Shown in pieces: positions 1-9,216 of a stretch of 64,000 nucleotides of DNA (positions are counted from its first letter, which is position 1; each line of letters opens with the position of its first letter). The position numbers and the translations under genes were made by a program. This stretch comes from Deltaproteobacteria bacterium HGW-Deltaproteobacteria-8 (lineage in GTDB: Bacteria; Desulfobacterota; Desulfovibrionia; Desulfovibrionales; Desulfovibrionaceae). A model generated the notes under the pieces. It had not been told where the DNA came from. It did no database searches and saw only the letters and a program-made list of their open reading frames with translations. The DNA is taken from the NCBI GenBank assembly GCA_002840405.1, contig PHAR01000004.1, forward strand, positions 62,001 to 126,000, written 5' to 3'.

Positions 1-1
1 C

Positions 2-1126
2 GCCATGGCGGAGCCCGTGGCCAAGCCCATCCCCATCGGCGTCGCCGTGGCCACCACCAGCAACATCGCCCTCTTCGGCCAGGAGCAGGTCAACGGCGCC
101 AAGATCGCGGAGGCCTACTTCAACGCCCAGGGCGGCGTGAACGGCACGCCCATCAAGCTGGTCTTCCAGGACACCGCCGGGGACGAGGCCGGAGCCGTCA
201 ACGCCTTCCAGAGCCTGATCACCACGGCCAAGGTCGTGGGCATCGTGGGCCCCACGCTGTCCCAGCAGGCCTTTGCCGCCGACCCCCTGGCCAACAGCGC
301 CAAGGTGCCGGTGGTCGCGCCGTCGAACACGGCCAAGGGCATCCCGCAAATCGGCGACTACATCAGCCGCATCTCCGCGCCCATGACCGTGGTCGCCCCG
401 AAATCGCTGCAGAAGGCCCTGGCTCTCAATCCCGGCATCAGGAAGGTCGCCGTGCTGTACGCCCAGAACGACGCCTTCTCGACCTCTGAAACCAGCGTTT
501 TTCAGGAAGCGATCAAGACCCTGAACCTCAAGATCGTCTCGCTCCAGAAGTTCCAGACCACGGACACCGACTTCACCACCCAGGTCACGGCCGTGCTGGG
601 CTCGGCCGCCGATCTCGTGGTCGTCTCCGGCCTGGCCGCCGATTCCGGAAACCTGGTCAAACAGCTCCGCCAGTTCGGCTACAAGGGCCCCATCGTCGGA
701 GGCAACGGGCTGAACTCGCCGAACATGTTCCCGGTGTGCGGCGCCCTGTGCGAAGGCATCCTGGTGGCCCAGGCCTACAGCCCCCAGGCGGACCTCCCGG
801 TGAACAAGGAGTTCGTCAAGCGCTTCGAGGCGGTCTACAAGAAGTCCCCGGCCCAGTTCTCGGCCCAGGCCTTCGCTGCGGTCCAGGCCATTGTCGAGGC
901 CCTGCGCAAGGTGGAAAAGGACACGAAGAAGAAGATCACCGCCATGGACCTGGCCGCCGCGCGCCAGGCCGTCAACAAGGCGCTGCTCTCCGGCATGCTC
1001 CTCCACACCCCCCTGGGCGAGATCAGCCTTGACCCCAAGGGCGAGGTGAATCAGAAGCAGTTCTACGTTTCAACCATCCGGATGAATCCCGGCGGCAAGA
1101 CCGGGGCCTTTGTCCTGACGAAGTAA
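2..1126 (+). CDS. livK: Branched-chain amino acid ABC transporter substrate-binding protein, 5' partial
   Basis: Periplasmic binding protein of the LivK/Peripla_BP_6 family, delivering a branched-chain amino acid or similar ligand to the permease encoded directly downstream. The reading frame is open to the left edge. The first in-frame ATG (position 5) already sits at the mature N-terminus (MAEPVAKPIPIGVAVATTS), so the signal peptide and true start lie outside the window. Family features seen: the opening strand GVAVA, the AEAYFNAQGGVNG segment, the VGPTLSQQA hinge and KVAVLYAQNDAFS. It is followed by livH, livM, livG and livF on the same strand, a standard LIV operon. A G-run/C-run hairpin with a T tract follows the stop codon. 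The exact ligand cannot be read from sequence. Confidence 0.93.
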   Translation, partial: AMAEPVAKPIPIGVAVATTSNIALFGQEQVNGAKIAEAYFNAQGGVNGTPIKLVFQDTAGDEAGAVNAFQSLITTAKVVGIVGPTLSQQAFAADPLANSAKVPVVAPSNTAKGIPQIGDYISRISAPMTVVAPKSLQKALALNPGIRKVAVLYAQNDAFSTSETSVFQEAIKTLNLKIVSLQKFQTTDTDFTTQVTAVLGSAADLVVVSGLAADSGNLVKQLRQFGYKGPIVGGNGLNSPNMFPVCGALCEGILVAQAYSPQADLPVNKEFVKRFEAVYKKSPAQFSAQAFAAVQAIVEALRKVEKDTKKKITAMDLAAARQAVNKALLSGMLLHTPLGEISLDPKGEVNQKQFYVSTIRMNPGGKTGAFVLTK

Positions 1127-1136
1127 TCCATCGCGA

Positions 1137-1161
1137 GGGGGGGGAGTTTCCCCCCTTTTTT
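1137..1161 (+). terminator. Terminator-like hairpin between livK and livH
   Basis: A run of G (1137-1144) and a run of six C (1150-1155) can pair across a short AGTTT loop, followed by six T. This is a canonical intrinsic-terminator layout. Because it lies inside an otherwise co-directional LIV operon, it may act as a partial terminator that lets the binding protein be made in excess over the membrane subunits. That role is inferred. Confidence 0.6.
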
Positions 1162-1216
1162 CAGCTCCCTGGCCCGCAACCCACAGCAAAACCCTTCCGG
1201 TTTCAAAGATGGCGGC

Positions 1217-2167
1217 ATGTCCCTAGCCTGGTTTCTGCAAAATCTCGTCAACGGGCTCTCCATCGGCAGCGTGTATGCGGTGTTCGCGCTGGGCTACACC
1301 CTGGTGTTCTCGGTGCTCGGCATCCTCAACTTCGCCCATGGCGCAGTGTTCACCCTTGGGGCCTACCTCACCTATGTGCTGGCCGTGGGCGAGTTCGGCT
1401 TAAACGGCCTGCTGGCCGGAATGACGCTGCCCTTCAAGCTGCCCTTTGCGCTGGCGCTGCTCGCGGGCGCGCTGCTCTCCGGCCTGGCCGGCGTGGCCGT
1501 GGAGCATCTGGCCTTCCGGCCGCTGCGCAAGCGCGGGGCGGACGCCCTGCTGGCCCTGGTGTCCAGCCTGGGCGTGGCGCTCATCCTGGTGAACCTGATC
1601 CAGTACCTCTTCGGCGCAGAGATCTACTCCTTCCCGTCCGATGTCCTGGGAACGCTCCCGCCGGCCGTGATCCTCCATGTGGGCGAGGGCCTGGTGGCCA
1701 TGCGCACCATCCAGGTGGTGCTGTTCGGCGTGAGCCTGCTGCTGCTCATCGGGCTGGCCTGGTTCATCCAGTTCACCAAACAAGGCAAGGCGCTGCGGGC
1801 CGTGGCGGAGAACCCGGACACCGCGAGCCTGCTGGGCATCAGCGTGGATGCGTTCATCCTGGGCACCTTCTTCATTTCCGGGCTGCTGGGCGGCCTGTCC
1901 GGCACGCTCATCGGGGTCAGCTTCGGGCTTTCCGGGCCGTACTTCGGCGTGGCCTATGGCCTAAAGGCCCTGGCCGTCATCGTCCTGGGCGGCCTGGGCT
2001 CCATCCCGGGCGCGGTGCTCGGCGGGCTGGTCATCGGCCTGGCCGAGGCCTTCCTGCCGCCGGACATGTCCTCCTTCAAGGAGGCCGTGCCCTATGCGCT
2101 GCTGTTCATCGTCCTGCTGGTGCGCCCCCAGGGCCTGCTGGGCAAAAACGCGGAAGAGAAGGTGTAG
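1217..2167 (+). CDS. livH: LIV ABC transporter permease LivH
   Basis: Integral membrane subunit of the high-affinity branched-chain amino acid importer. The 316-residue protein is almost entirely hydrophobic. It opens with WFLQNLVNGLSIGSVYAVFALGYTLV and the LNFAHGAVFTLGAY motif typical of LivH, and carries the conserved cytoplasmic loop KALRAVAENPDTASLLGI (EAA-like coupling loop to the ATPases) and VIVLGGLGSIPGAVLGG near the C-terminus. The ATG at 1217 was kept because the first membrane segment starts immediately; the Shine-Dalgarno sequence is weak. It is separated from livK by about 90 bp holding the hairpin, and ends 3 bp before livM. Confidence 0.95.
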   Translation: MSLAWFLQNLVNGLSIGSVYAVFALGYTLVFSVLGILNFAHGAVFTLGAYLTYVLAVGEFGLNGLLAGMTLPFKLPFALALLAGALLSGLAGVAVEHLAFRPLRKRGADALLALVSSLGVALILVNLIQYLFGAEIYSFPSDVLGTLPPAVILHVGEGLVAMRTIQVVLFGVSLLLLIGLAWFIQFTKQGKALRAVAENPDTASLLGISVDAFILGTFFISGLLGGLSGTLIGVSFGLSGPYFGVAYGLKALAVIVLGGLGSIPGAVLGGLVIGLAEAFLPPDMSSFKEAVPYALLFIVLLVRPQGLLGKNAEEKV

Positions 2168-2170
2168 CCC

Positions 2171-3043
2171 GTGGAAGACTTCCTCGCGCGCTACGGCTTC
2201 TTGTTCGTCACCATCCTGCAGCAGGCCCTGCTGGGCCTGAGCCTCTACCTTCCACTCATGGCGGGCCAGCTCTCCCTGGCCAGCATCGGCTTCTACTCCC
2301 TGGGCGGCTATGTGGCGGCGATTATGGGCACGCACCCGGCGCTGGCCCCCCTGCGGGACGCCCTGGGCTTTTACGTGTACCCGCTGGAGTGGCTGGTGGC
2401 GCTTGCGGCCTCGACAATCCTGGGAGCCGCGCTGGGCTATCCCGCGCTCCGGCTGCGGGGCATCTACCTGGCCCTGGCCACCATCGCCTTTGTGCAGGTC
2501 TTTGGCGTGGTCGTCCTGAACATGCCCATCGCGGGCGGGGCCATCGGCATCTTCGGCATCCCCCAGCCCTTTGAGAACAGGCTGGCCTACGTCTGGTTCT
2601 TCGGGCCGCTGCTGGTGCTGACGCTGCTCTTCCTGTGGCGGCTGGAGCGCAGCGGAACCGGGCGGCTGTTCTTCTCCATCCGCGAGGACGAGCTCGCCGC
2701 AGGGGCCATGGGCGTGAACGTCACCGCCCGCAAGGTCCAGGCCTTTGTCCTCGGCTGCGCCCTGGCCGGGGTCGTGGGCGCCATGAGCGCGCCGCTCTTG
2801 AACACCTGGAACGCGCGCCAGGGCACCTTCGACGCCGCCGTGGCCTGCCTGGCTTACGTGCTCATCGGCGGGAGGCGCTCCAAATGGGGCGCGCTGCTCG
2901 GCGCGGCGCTGCTGGTGAGCCTGCCCGAGCTCCTGCGCCCGCTCCAGAACTCGCGCATGATCCTGAACGGCGTGGTCCTGGTGCTGGCCTGCATCTACAT
3001 GCCGCAGGGCATCGCCGGCCTCTTCGCCCGGAGGAAGGCATGA
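2171..3043 (+). CDS. livM: LIV ABC transporter permease LivM
   Basis: Second membrane subunit of the same importer, 290 residues, starting with GTG 3 bp after livH. Motifs seen: GQLSLASIGFYSLGGYVAA near the N-terminus, PALRLRGIYLALATIAF, and the coupling loop SIREDELAAGAMGVNVTARKVQAF, all typical of LivM. Multiple hydrophobic segments run through the protein. Its stop overlaps the start of livG (ATGA), indicating translational coupling. Relative to long LivM forms it lacks an extended N-terminus. Confidence 0.94.
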   Translation: MEDFLARYGFLFVTILQQALLGLSLYLPLMAGQLSLASIGFYSLGGYVAAIMGTHPALAPLRDALGFYVYPLEWLVALAASTILGAALGYPALRLRGIYLALATIAFVQVFGVVVLNMPIAGGAIGIFGIPQPFENRLAYVWFFGPLLVLTLLFLWRLERSGTGRLFFSIREDELAAGAMGVNVTARKVQAFVLGCALAGVVGAMSAPLLNTWNARQGTFDAAVACLAYVLIGGRRSKWGALLGAALLVSLPELLRPLQNSRMILNGVVLVLACIYMPQGIAGLFARRKA

Positions 3044-3858
3044 GCCCCGTTCTCTCGGTGGAGGGCCTGTCCAAGGCCTTCGGCGGACTCATGGCCCTCA
3101 CGGACGTAGACTTCGAGGTGCAGGAGGGGGAGATCTTCGGCCTCATCGGCCCCAACGGCGCGGGCAAGACCACGCTCTTCAACATGCTCACCGGCCTGAG
3201 CAAGCCCACCACGGGAACGATCCATCTCCTCGGCCAGGACCTCTCCGGCAAGTCCCCTGCCGCCATCGCCCGCCTGGGCATGGCCCGCACCTTCCAGAAC
3301 ATCCGGCTGTTCGGCGCCATGAGCGTGCTGGACAACGTGCGGGTGCCCAGGCACGCCCTGGACAAGGCGAGCCTTTGGGGCGGCGTGTTCGGCACGTCCC
3401 GGTCGAGGCGGCGCGAACGCGAGGCCCTGGACCTGGCGCACGAACTGGTGGAGATGGTGGGCCTGGGCGCGCGGATGCACGCCCCTGCCGCCAGCCTGCC
3501 CTATGGCGACCGCCGCCGTCTGGAGATCGCCCGCGCCCTGGCCCTGTCCCCGAAGGTGCTTTTGCTGGACGAGCCCGCAGCGGGCATGAACCAGGCGGAA
3601 AAGCAGGATCTTTCCAACTTCATCCGGGTCATCCGGGACCGCTTCGGCCTGACCGTGCTCCTGATCGAGCACAACGTGCCCATGGTCATGGGGCTTTGCC
3701 GGTCCGTGGCGGTGCTCAATTTCGGCCAGCTCATCGCCAAGGGCGCGCCCGAGGACGTCCAGGCCGACCCGGCGGTCATCGAAGCCTATCTGGGGGTGGC
3801 GGACGCCAGAGGGGCGGACGACGAGGTGGCGATCGGCGGCGGGGTGAACAATGCTTGA
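3040..3858 (+). CDS. livG: LIV ABC transporter ATP-binding protein LivG
   Basis: Cytoplasmic ATPase of the branched-chain amino acid importer, 272 residues. The ORF track extends it upstream to 2635, but the real start is the ATG at 3040 overlapping the livM stop; from there the protein reads MSPVLSVEGLSKAFGGLMAL. Walker A is GPNGAGKTT, Walker B is VLLLDEPAAGMN, and the H-loop lies in VLLIEHNVPMVM. The signature is the degenerate LPYGDRRRLEIARAL common in LivG. The C-terminal extension DPAVIEAYLG is also typical. It overlaps livF by 8 bp. Confidence 0.95.
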   Translation: MSPVLSVEGLSKAFGGLMALTDVDFEVQEGEIFGLIGPNGAGKTTLFNMLTGLSKPTTGTIHLLGQDLSGKSPAAIARLGMARTFQNIRLFGAMSVLDNVRVPRHALDKASLWGGVFGTSRSRRREREALDLAHELVEMVGLGARMHAPAASLPYGDRRRLEIARALALSPKVLLLDEPAAGMNQAEKQDLSNFIRVIRDRFGLTVLLIEHNVPMVMGLCRSVAVLNFGQLIAKGAPEDVQADPAVIEAYLGVADARGADDEVAIGGGVNNA

Positions 3859-4552
3859 GCTCAAGGGCGTCACCCTGGCCTACGGTCCGGTCACGGCCGT
3901 GCACGAAGCCACCCTGCGCGTGGCCCAGGGCGAGATCGTCACCCTCATCGGGGCCAACGGGGCGGGCAAGACCACCATCCTGCGCGCCGTGTCGCGGCTC
4001 ATCAAGCCGAAGTCCGGCGCCATCACCTTCGAGGGACGGGACATCACCGGGCTTTCCCCGGACAAGGTCGTGCGCCTCGGGCTGGCCCACTGCCCCGAGG
4101 GCAGGCAGGTGCTGGCCCTCCAGAGCGTGCGCGACAACCTGGAGCTGGGCGCCTACATCCGCTCGGACACGGCGGGCATCCGCCAGGACCTGGACATGGT
4201 CTTCGGGCTGTTTCCGCGCCTGCGGGAGCGCGCAGCGCAACTGGCGGGCACCCTGTCCGGAGGGGAGCAGCAGATGCTGGCCATCGGTCGCGCGCTCATG
4301 TGCCGACCCAGGCTCCTGCTCCTGGATGAGCCAAGCCTGGGGCTCGCGCCCATCATCGCCCAGGAGATCTTCCACATCATCGCGAACCTGAACCAACAGG
4401 GCATGACCATCCTGCTGGTGGAGCAGAACGCCCACATGGCCATGCGGACCGCCCACCGGGCCTATGTGCTGGAAGCCGGCCTCATCGTGGCCCAGGGCGA
4501 CGCCAAGGCCCTGGCGGGCGACGAGCGGGTGCGGAAGGCCTACCTGGGCTAG
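3851..4552 (+). CDS. livF: LIV ABC transporter ATP-binding protein LivF
   Basis: Second ATPase of the importer, 233 residues, normal LivF length. Walker A is GANGAGKTT, the signature LSGGEQQMLAIGRAL, Walker B LLLLDEPSLGLAP, and the H-loop VEQNAHMAM. The segment GLAHCPEGRQVLALQSVRDNLELGAY is diagnostic of LivF. It is the last gene of the first LIV operon. The ATG at 3851 lies inside the livG end (8-bp overlap), so the two ATPases are probably translationally coupled. Confidence 0.95.
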   Translation: MLELKGVTLAYGPVTAVHEATLRVAQGEIVTLIGANGAGKTTILRAVSRLIKPKSGAITFEGRDITGLSPDKVVRLGLAHCPEGRQVLALQSVRDNLELGAYIRSDTAGIRQDLDMVFGLFPRLRERAAQLAGTLSGGEQQMLAIGRALMCRPRLLLLDEPSLGLAPIIAQEIFHIIANLNQQGMTILLVEQNAHMAMRTAHRAYVLEAGLIVAQGDAKALAGDERVRKAYLG

Positions 4553-4990
4553 CCCGTTTGCCCTGCCTGCCTCTTTTCGGACCAGCTGCAACCTGAGCGA
4601 ACGCCACCCCCAGAAAGGAAGGGAGCGACCGTCGGGACATCAACAAATGCATGCCGACAAACACCTCTTTCACACAGCCACGTAGAGCGGATTCCCGCCC
4701 CCCTCCGAGGGTGCCCACTCCCGTCCCAAGATGCTAGAATTCATCGCCTTACGTCCAGCGACCAGGCCGCTCGCCCGTTGGGGCACGGGCCAAGAAGGCC
4801 CCGGCAGCACCGAACGGCTTCAGGCCCTGACTGCGCATCTTCACATCAATTCAACCTTATTCTTGACTCTGCTCTCCTCAAGCCCCAAAAGAATACGTAA
4901 GGTCAAAAGCTCCAGGGCTGTGTCTCCACAACCAGCCCGCTTCGCCACGACCCTGCGCAGCACCACGGAAACATCAACAGCTGGATTGAA
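4553..4990. other. Intergenic gap of about 440 bp, no gene recognised
   Basis: The stretch between livF and the DUF748 gene contains only short ORFs without coding character (for example 4731-5081). No terminator with a T tract after livF and no convincing promoter pair stood out. A TTGACT hexamer occurs near 4863, but no matching -10 sits at normal spacing. Confidence 0.5.
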
Positions 4991-7900
4991 ATGGAAACGC
5001 ACACGGCATTCAAAAAGTTCATGGGGCACGGTATGGCCTTCTTTCAGCGGCGCGCAGTGCGCTGGACCCTGGGCGTCTTAACGGCCCTGGTCCTGCTCTT
5101 CGGCGCGCTGGGCTATTTCTGGCTGCCGGGCTTTGCCAAGGCCAAACTGGAGGTCCTGCTGTCCGAACAGCTGGCCCGGCCTGTGCACATTGAGCGCATC
5201 GAGATCTCGCCCTACGCCCTGTCCGTGCAAGTCAGCGGCTTCTCCATCGGCGAGCTGTCGCAGAACGGCACGGAACAGGAGTTCGTGGGCTTCGATAGAC
5301 TTTTCGTGAACCTGTCCTCGGCCACGCTGTTCCGGCGCGTGCCGGTGGTCAGTGAGGTGCGCCTGACCGGCCCGAGGGTGCGTGTGGTGCGCCAGGCCGA
5401 TGGCCGCTACAATTTCTCAGACATCCTGGACAAGCTCGTCGCCGCCCCGGTCGAGCAGCCGGAAAAACCGGCCGGACCCACGCCGCAATTCTCCGTGGCC
5501 AACATCACCCTCTCCGGCGGCAGCGTTGTCTTCGAGGACCAGCTGGCCGACTCCGCCCAGGCCGTGACGGAGATCAGCCTGGGCGTGCCCTTCATCGCCA
5601 ACACGCCGGGCACGGTGGAAAGCTACGTGCAGCCAAGCTTCTCGGCCAAGGTCAACGGCGCGCTGCTGACCCTGGAGGGCAAGGCCCGGCCCTTTGCCCC
5701 GGGCCAGGACGCCGCCATTGAACTGAACGTCGCCGATTTCGACCTCATGCGCCTGGCCAGGTACCTGCCGCCAGGCCTGCCGGCGAAGCTTACGTCCGCC
5801 CGGCTGGACGCGGACCTGCGGGTGAGCTTTGCCCAGCCCCAGGGCAAGGAGGCCCAGGTCCGCGTGAACGGCAAGGCAGCCCTGTGCGATCTGGCCCTGG
5901 CCAGCGCGTCAACGGGTGGCGGAGCCAAGGGCAAGGCCCAGGGCGGCTCCGTGGTGCGGCTGAAGAAGGCCGAGCTGACCCTGGACGAGGCCACCCTGGC
6001 CGGTGCGCTGCGCGCGGGCCTGGTCCTGACGGATTTCTCCGTGGCGCGCGGCGGCGGGAAGCCGCTCCTGGGCTTCGCCGCGCTGGAGGCCAAGGGCGTG
6101 ACCCTGGCCCTGGCCGAACGCAAGGCCGCCGTGGCCGAGGTGCTGCTCTCCAGCCCCTTTGGAGCGGTGCGGCACCTGGCCGATGGCAGCCTGGACGCGC
6201 AGAAGCTGGCCGAGGACTTCACCGCGCCTGCCGTCCCCAAGGTAGCTGTCCCCAAGGCGACGCCCGCCAAGGCGACTGGCCCCGCACAGGCGGCCAAGCC
6301 GAAGGCCGACGCCAAGCTCCCGGCCAAGGCCCAGACCAAGGCCCCGGACAAGTTCCCGGCCAAGCCATGGTCCTGGAGCGTGGGCCGGGTGGCGGTCACG
6401 GGCGGCAGTCTGCACTTTGCAGATGAGACCCTGGGCAAGCGGGCGCGGCAGTTCTCCTCCCAGGAGCTGGCCCTGACCCTGGAGGGCCTGTCCTCCGCGC
6501 CGGGCACCGGCGTCAAGATGGACTTCTCCACCCGCGTCAACGAGCGGGGCAGCATCGCTGTAAAGGGCGGCCTGCGCCTGGCCCCGCTGGGAGCGGACCT
6601 TGATGTGGCGCTGGCGCATGTGGATCTGGTGGCCTTGCAGGGCTGGGCCACCCAGAACCTCAACGCCGTGCTCACCCGGGGCGAGGTCTCGGTCAAGGGG
6701 CGGCTCAAGCTGGCCGGACAGGACGCCTCCTTTGCCGGGGATGTCGCCCTCATCGACCTGAACGTGCTGGACAAGCTCAACGCCTCGGACCTGCTGCGCT
6801 GGCGCAGCCTGCGGCTCACGGCGCTGAACGCGGGCTCCTCGCCGCTGCGCTTCGGCGCCGGTGAGATCGCCCTGTCGAGCTTCTACGCCAGGGTGCTGCT
6901 CACGCCCGAGGGTCGGCTCAACCTGCAGGACGTGGTCAAGCGGGAGGACGCGGCCAAGCAGGCGGGCGGACAGAACGTCCAGCCCCCGCAACAGGCCAAG
7001 GCCCAGGCCGCGCCCGGAGTCGCGCTGACCGGGAAGTCCGCGCCCGCAGCGGCCGAAAAGAGCGGCCCGGCCCCGCAGATCAACATCGGCCGGGTCAGTT
7101 TGAGCGGCGGCAACATCGTCTTCACCGACCACTTCATCAAGCCGAACTACACGGCCAACCTGACGGACCTGGCCGGAAGCATCGGGCCGATTCGGCCCGG
7201 CGCGCAGACCGAGGTGGCCATCCGGGGCAAGGTGGACCGCACAGCACCGCTGGAGATCACCGGCAAGATGGACCCCCTGGCCAAGCCGCTCAGCCTGGAC
7301 ATCCGGGCCAAGGCCACGGGCATCGAGATGTCGAACTTCAGCCCCTATACGGGCCGCTACGTGGGCTACGCCATCGAGAAGGGCAAGCTCTCCGTGGATG
7401 TGCGCTACCATGTGGACAAGGGCCTGCTCAAGGCCGAGAATCAGGTGTTCCTGGACCAGCTGACCATCGGCAAGAAGGTGGACAGCAAGGACGCCATGAA
7501 CATTCCCCTGGGCCTGGTGGTGGCCCTTTTGTCCGACTCCAACGGGCAGATCGACATCAACCTGCCCATCGAGGGCTCCCTGGACGACCCGCAGTTCAGC
7601 CTGGGCGGCATCATCGTCAAGGTCATCATGAACCTGCTGGTGAAGGCCGCCACCTCTCCCTTCAAGCTGCTGGCCTCGCTCTTCAGCGGGGGGGGCGAGG
7701 AGCTGTCCTACCTGGTCTTTGAGCCGGGCCGGGCCGAGATCACGGCAGAGTCCGAGCAGGCCCTGCAGACCCTGTCCAAGGCCCTGCGCGACAGGCCGGG
7801 GCTCAAGCTGGAGCTGGCCGGACACACCGATCCCCAGGTGGAGGCCGAGGGCCTCAGGCGCGCGTCCCTGGAACACCGGGTAAAGGCCCAGAAGGCCACG

Positions 7901-8263
7901 GAGCTGGCGCGCCGGGGCAAGGCCAGTGGCAGCGTGGACCAGTTGGACCTGACGGCCGAGGAGTACCCGCGCTACCTGGAGCGGGTCTACAAGGCCGCAG
8001 ACTTCAAGAAGCCGCGCAACCTGATCGGCCTGGCCAAGGGCCTGCCCGTGGAGCAGATGGAGGCCCTGCTGCTGCAGAACACGCCGGTGCGCCCGGAGGA
8101 CATGGAACGCCTGGCCCAGGACCGGGGCATCGCGGTGCAGGCCTGGCTGGTGGAAAAGGGCGGCATTGAGCAGGCCCGCGTGTTCCTGCTGGGGCCGCGC
8201 GTGGACAGCGATGCGCCCAAGGGCGTCAAGGCTGGCGGCCGGGTGGACTTTTCGCTGCGATAG
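4991..8263 (+). CDS. DUF748 / AsmA-like envelope protein with OmpA-like C-terminus
   Basis: A 1090-residue inner-membrane-anchored periplasmic protein. One N-terminal membrane segment (about residues 28-52, TLGVLTALVLLFGALGYFWL) is followed by an AsmA/DUF748-type body. That body contains three copies of the repeat motif [SV]GGxxxFxD (near residues 175, 475 and 710), and the repeats are separated by Ala/Lys/Pro-rich linkers. The C-terminal part begins with YLVFEPGRAEITAESEQAL and contains LELAGHTDP, reminiscent of OmpA-like peptidoglycan-binding domains. Members of this superfamily are bridge-like proteins thought to move lipids across the envelope; that role is inferred here. A second ATG at 5033 (MAFFQRRAV) has GGGGC upstream and could be the real start. 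It stands alone. Confidence 0.85.
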   Translation: METHTAFKKFMGHGMAFFQRRAVRWTLGVLTALVLLFGALGYFWLPGFAKAKLEVLLSEQLARPVHIERIEISPYALSVQVSGFSIGELSQNGTEQEFVGFDRLFVNLSSATLFRRVPVVSEVRLTGPRVRVVRQADGRYNFSDILDKLVAAPVEQPEKPAGPTPQFSVANITLSGGSVVFEDQLADSAQAVTEISLGVPFIANTPGTVESYVQPSFSAKVNGALLTLEGKARPFAPGQDAAIELNVADFDLMRLARYLPPGLPAKLTSARLDADLRVSFAQPQGKEAQVRVNGKAALCDLALASASTGGGAKGKAQGGSVVRLKKAELTLDEATLAGALRAGLVLTDFSVARGGGKPLLGFAALEAKGVTLALAERKAAVAEVLLSSPFGAVRHLADGSLDAQKLAEDFTAPAVPKVAVPKATPAKATGPAQAAKPKADAKLPAKAQTKAPDKFPAKPWSWSVGRVAVTGGSLHFADETLGKRARQFSSQELALTLEGLSSAPGTGVKMDFSTRVNERGSIAVKGGLRLAPLGADLDVALAHVDLVALQGWATQNLNAVLTRGEVSVKGRLKLAGQDASFAGDVALIDLNVLDKLNASDLLRWRSLRLTALNAGSSPLRFGAGEIALSSFYARVLLTPEGRLNLQDVVKREDAAKQAGGQNVQPPQQAKAQAAPGVALTGKSAPAAAEKSGPAPQINIGRVSLSGGNIVFTDHFIKPNYTANLTDLAGSIGPIRPGAQTEVAIRGKVDRTAPLEITGKMDPLAKPLSLDIRAKATGIEMSNFSPYTGRYVGYAIEKGKLSVDVRYHVDKGLLKAENQVFLDQLTIGKKVDSKDAMNIPLGLVVALLSDSNGQIDINLPIEGSLDDPQFSLGGIIVKVIMNLLVKAATSPFKLLASLFSGGGEELSYLVFEPGRAEITAESEQALQTLSKALRDRPGLKLELAGHTDPQVEAEGLRRASLEHRVKAQKATELARRGKASGSVDQLDLTAEEYPRYLERVYKAADFKKPRNLIGLAKGLPVEQMEALLLQNTPVRPEDMERLAQDRGIAVQAWLVEKGGIEQARVFLLGPRVDSDAPKGVKAGGRVDFSLR

Positions 8264-8291
8264 CCTCGCCGCAGGCGCACCTTCCTGAGCA

Positions 8292-8326
8292 TCCCGCCAG
8301 CGCCTGAACCAGGGGCGCTGGCGGGA
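8292..8326 (+). terminator. 13-bp perfect GC-rich hairpin after the DUF748 gene
   Basis: TCCCGCCAGCGCC (8292-8304) and its exact complement (8314-8326) flank a 9-nt loop, 28 bp after the DUF748 stop codon. There is no T tract, so it may be a Rho-type or mRNA-stabilising 3' structure, or a weak terminator insulating the AOR operon. Confidence 0.5.
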
Positions 8327-8436
8327 GCGGACAATGGCCTGGACGATTGACGCACAGGACGCCTGTGCGTATTTTTGATCCGCATGCACTCGCCAGCAGC
8401 AGGAAGCCAAGCCCGACCCACCGGACAGGAGGGCAT

Positions 8437-9195
8437 ATGAAGCCCGGAAAGTTCCCCGAGTTGATCAAACTCGCGGCGAGTGCTGCGGGAATGGACGCCA
8501 CCCTGTCGCGACGGGGCTTCCTCATGCTTTCGGCCTGCGCCGTGTCCAGCCTCACGGCCCTGGGCCTGTGCGAGGCCCTTGGGGCGGGCGCGCCGCTGGT
8601 GATTCTGGACAACGCCCGGGGCATGATCCTGGCCGACCCCTCCCGTTGCGTGGGCTGCCAGCGTTGCGAGCTGGCCTGCACGGAGTTCAACGACGGCCGC
8701 GCCCAGCCTTCCCTGTCACGCATCAAGATCGGCCGGGCCATGAACTTCGGCCCTGAAGGCCCCACCGGCGGCCCGGCCATGCAAGGAACCTGGGGCAACG
8801 GCCTGGTGGTTCAAAGCGTGTGCCGCCAGTGCCCGCACCCTGTGCTCTGCGCCACGGCCTGCCCGGAAAACGCCATCCAGGCCGACCCCAAGACCGGGGC
8901 CCGGGTGGTGGACGCCAGGCGTTGCGTGGGCTGCCGCCTGTGCCAGCGGGCCTGCCCCTGGGACATGATCACCTTCGACGAGGACCGCCAGAAGGCCTCC
9001 AAATGCTTCCTGTGCAACGGCAAGCCCAAATGCGTGGAGGCCTGCCCATCCGGTGCCCTGCGCTTCGTGCCCTGGCGCGACATCACCCGCGAAGGCCGCG
9101 CCGGCGGTCCGGTGTTGTCCGCCCTTCCGGCGGCCAAGGCCAGGGCCTGCGTGGAATGCCACACCCCGTCCCGCAAGAAGTCTTCCGCCCGCTAG
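8437..9195 (+). CDS. Four-cluster ferredoxin partner of AOR, twin-arginine N-terminus
   Basis: Iron-sulfur electron-transfer protein of 252 residues, probably the redox partner of the AOR encoded 21 bp downstream. The ORF track starts at 8347, but the ATG at 8437 follows a strong AGGAGG and is preferred. The N-terminus has a twin-arginine-like motif (SRRGFLMLSACAVSSLTALGL). Four cysteine motifs follow: CVGCQRCELAC, CRQCPHPVLCATAC, CVGCRLCQRAC and CFLCNGKPKCVEAC, enough for four [4Fe-4S] clusters. The same ferredoxin-AOR pairing is known from E. coli ydhY-ydhV and from AOR operons of other anaerobes. Whether it is exported by Tat is uncertain because the AOR itself has no signal. Confidence 0.88.
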   Translation: MKPGKFPELIKLAASAAGMDATLSRRGFLMLSACAVSSLTALGLCEALGAGAPLVILDNARGMILADPSRCVGCQRCELACTEFNDGRAQPSLSRIKIGRAMNFGPEGPTGGPAMQGTWGNGLVVQSVCRQCPHPVLCATACPENAIQADPKTGARVVDARRCVGCRLCQRACPWDMITFDEDRQKASKCFLCNGKPKCVEACPSGALRFVPWRDITREGRAGGPVLSALPAAKARACVECHTPSRKKSSAR

Positions 9196-9216
9196 CATCC
9201 CCGCAAGGAGAGAAAC

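Noticed and set aside
4731-5081. 116-codon ORF upstream of the DUF748 gene
   Set aside because: No domain or coding signature; it overlaps the start of the DUF748 gene in another frame and appears to be chance.
5909-8410. 833-codon minus-strand ORF opposite the DUF748 gene
   Set aside because: It is a GC-driven antisense shadow: low-complexity, His/Gln/Gly/Leu-rich, no recognisable domain, and the plus-strand frame has clear family motifs.
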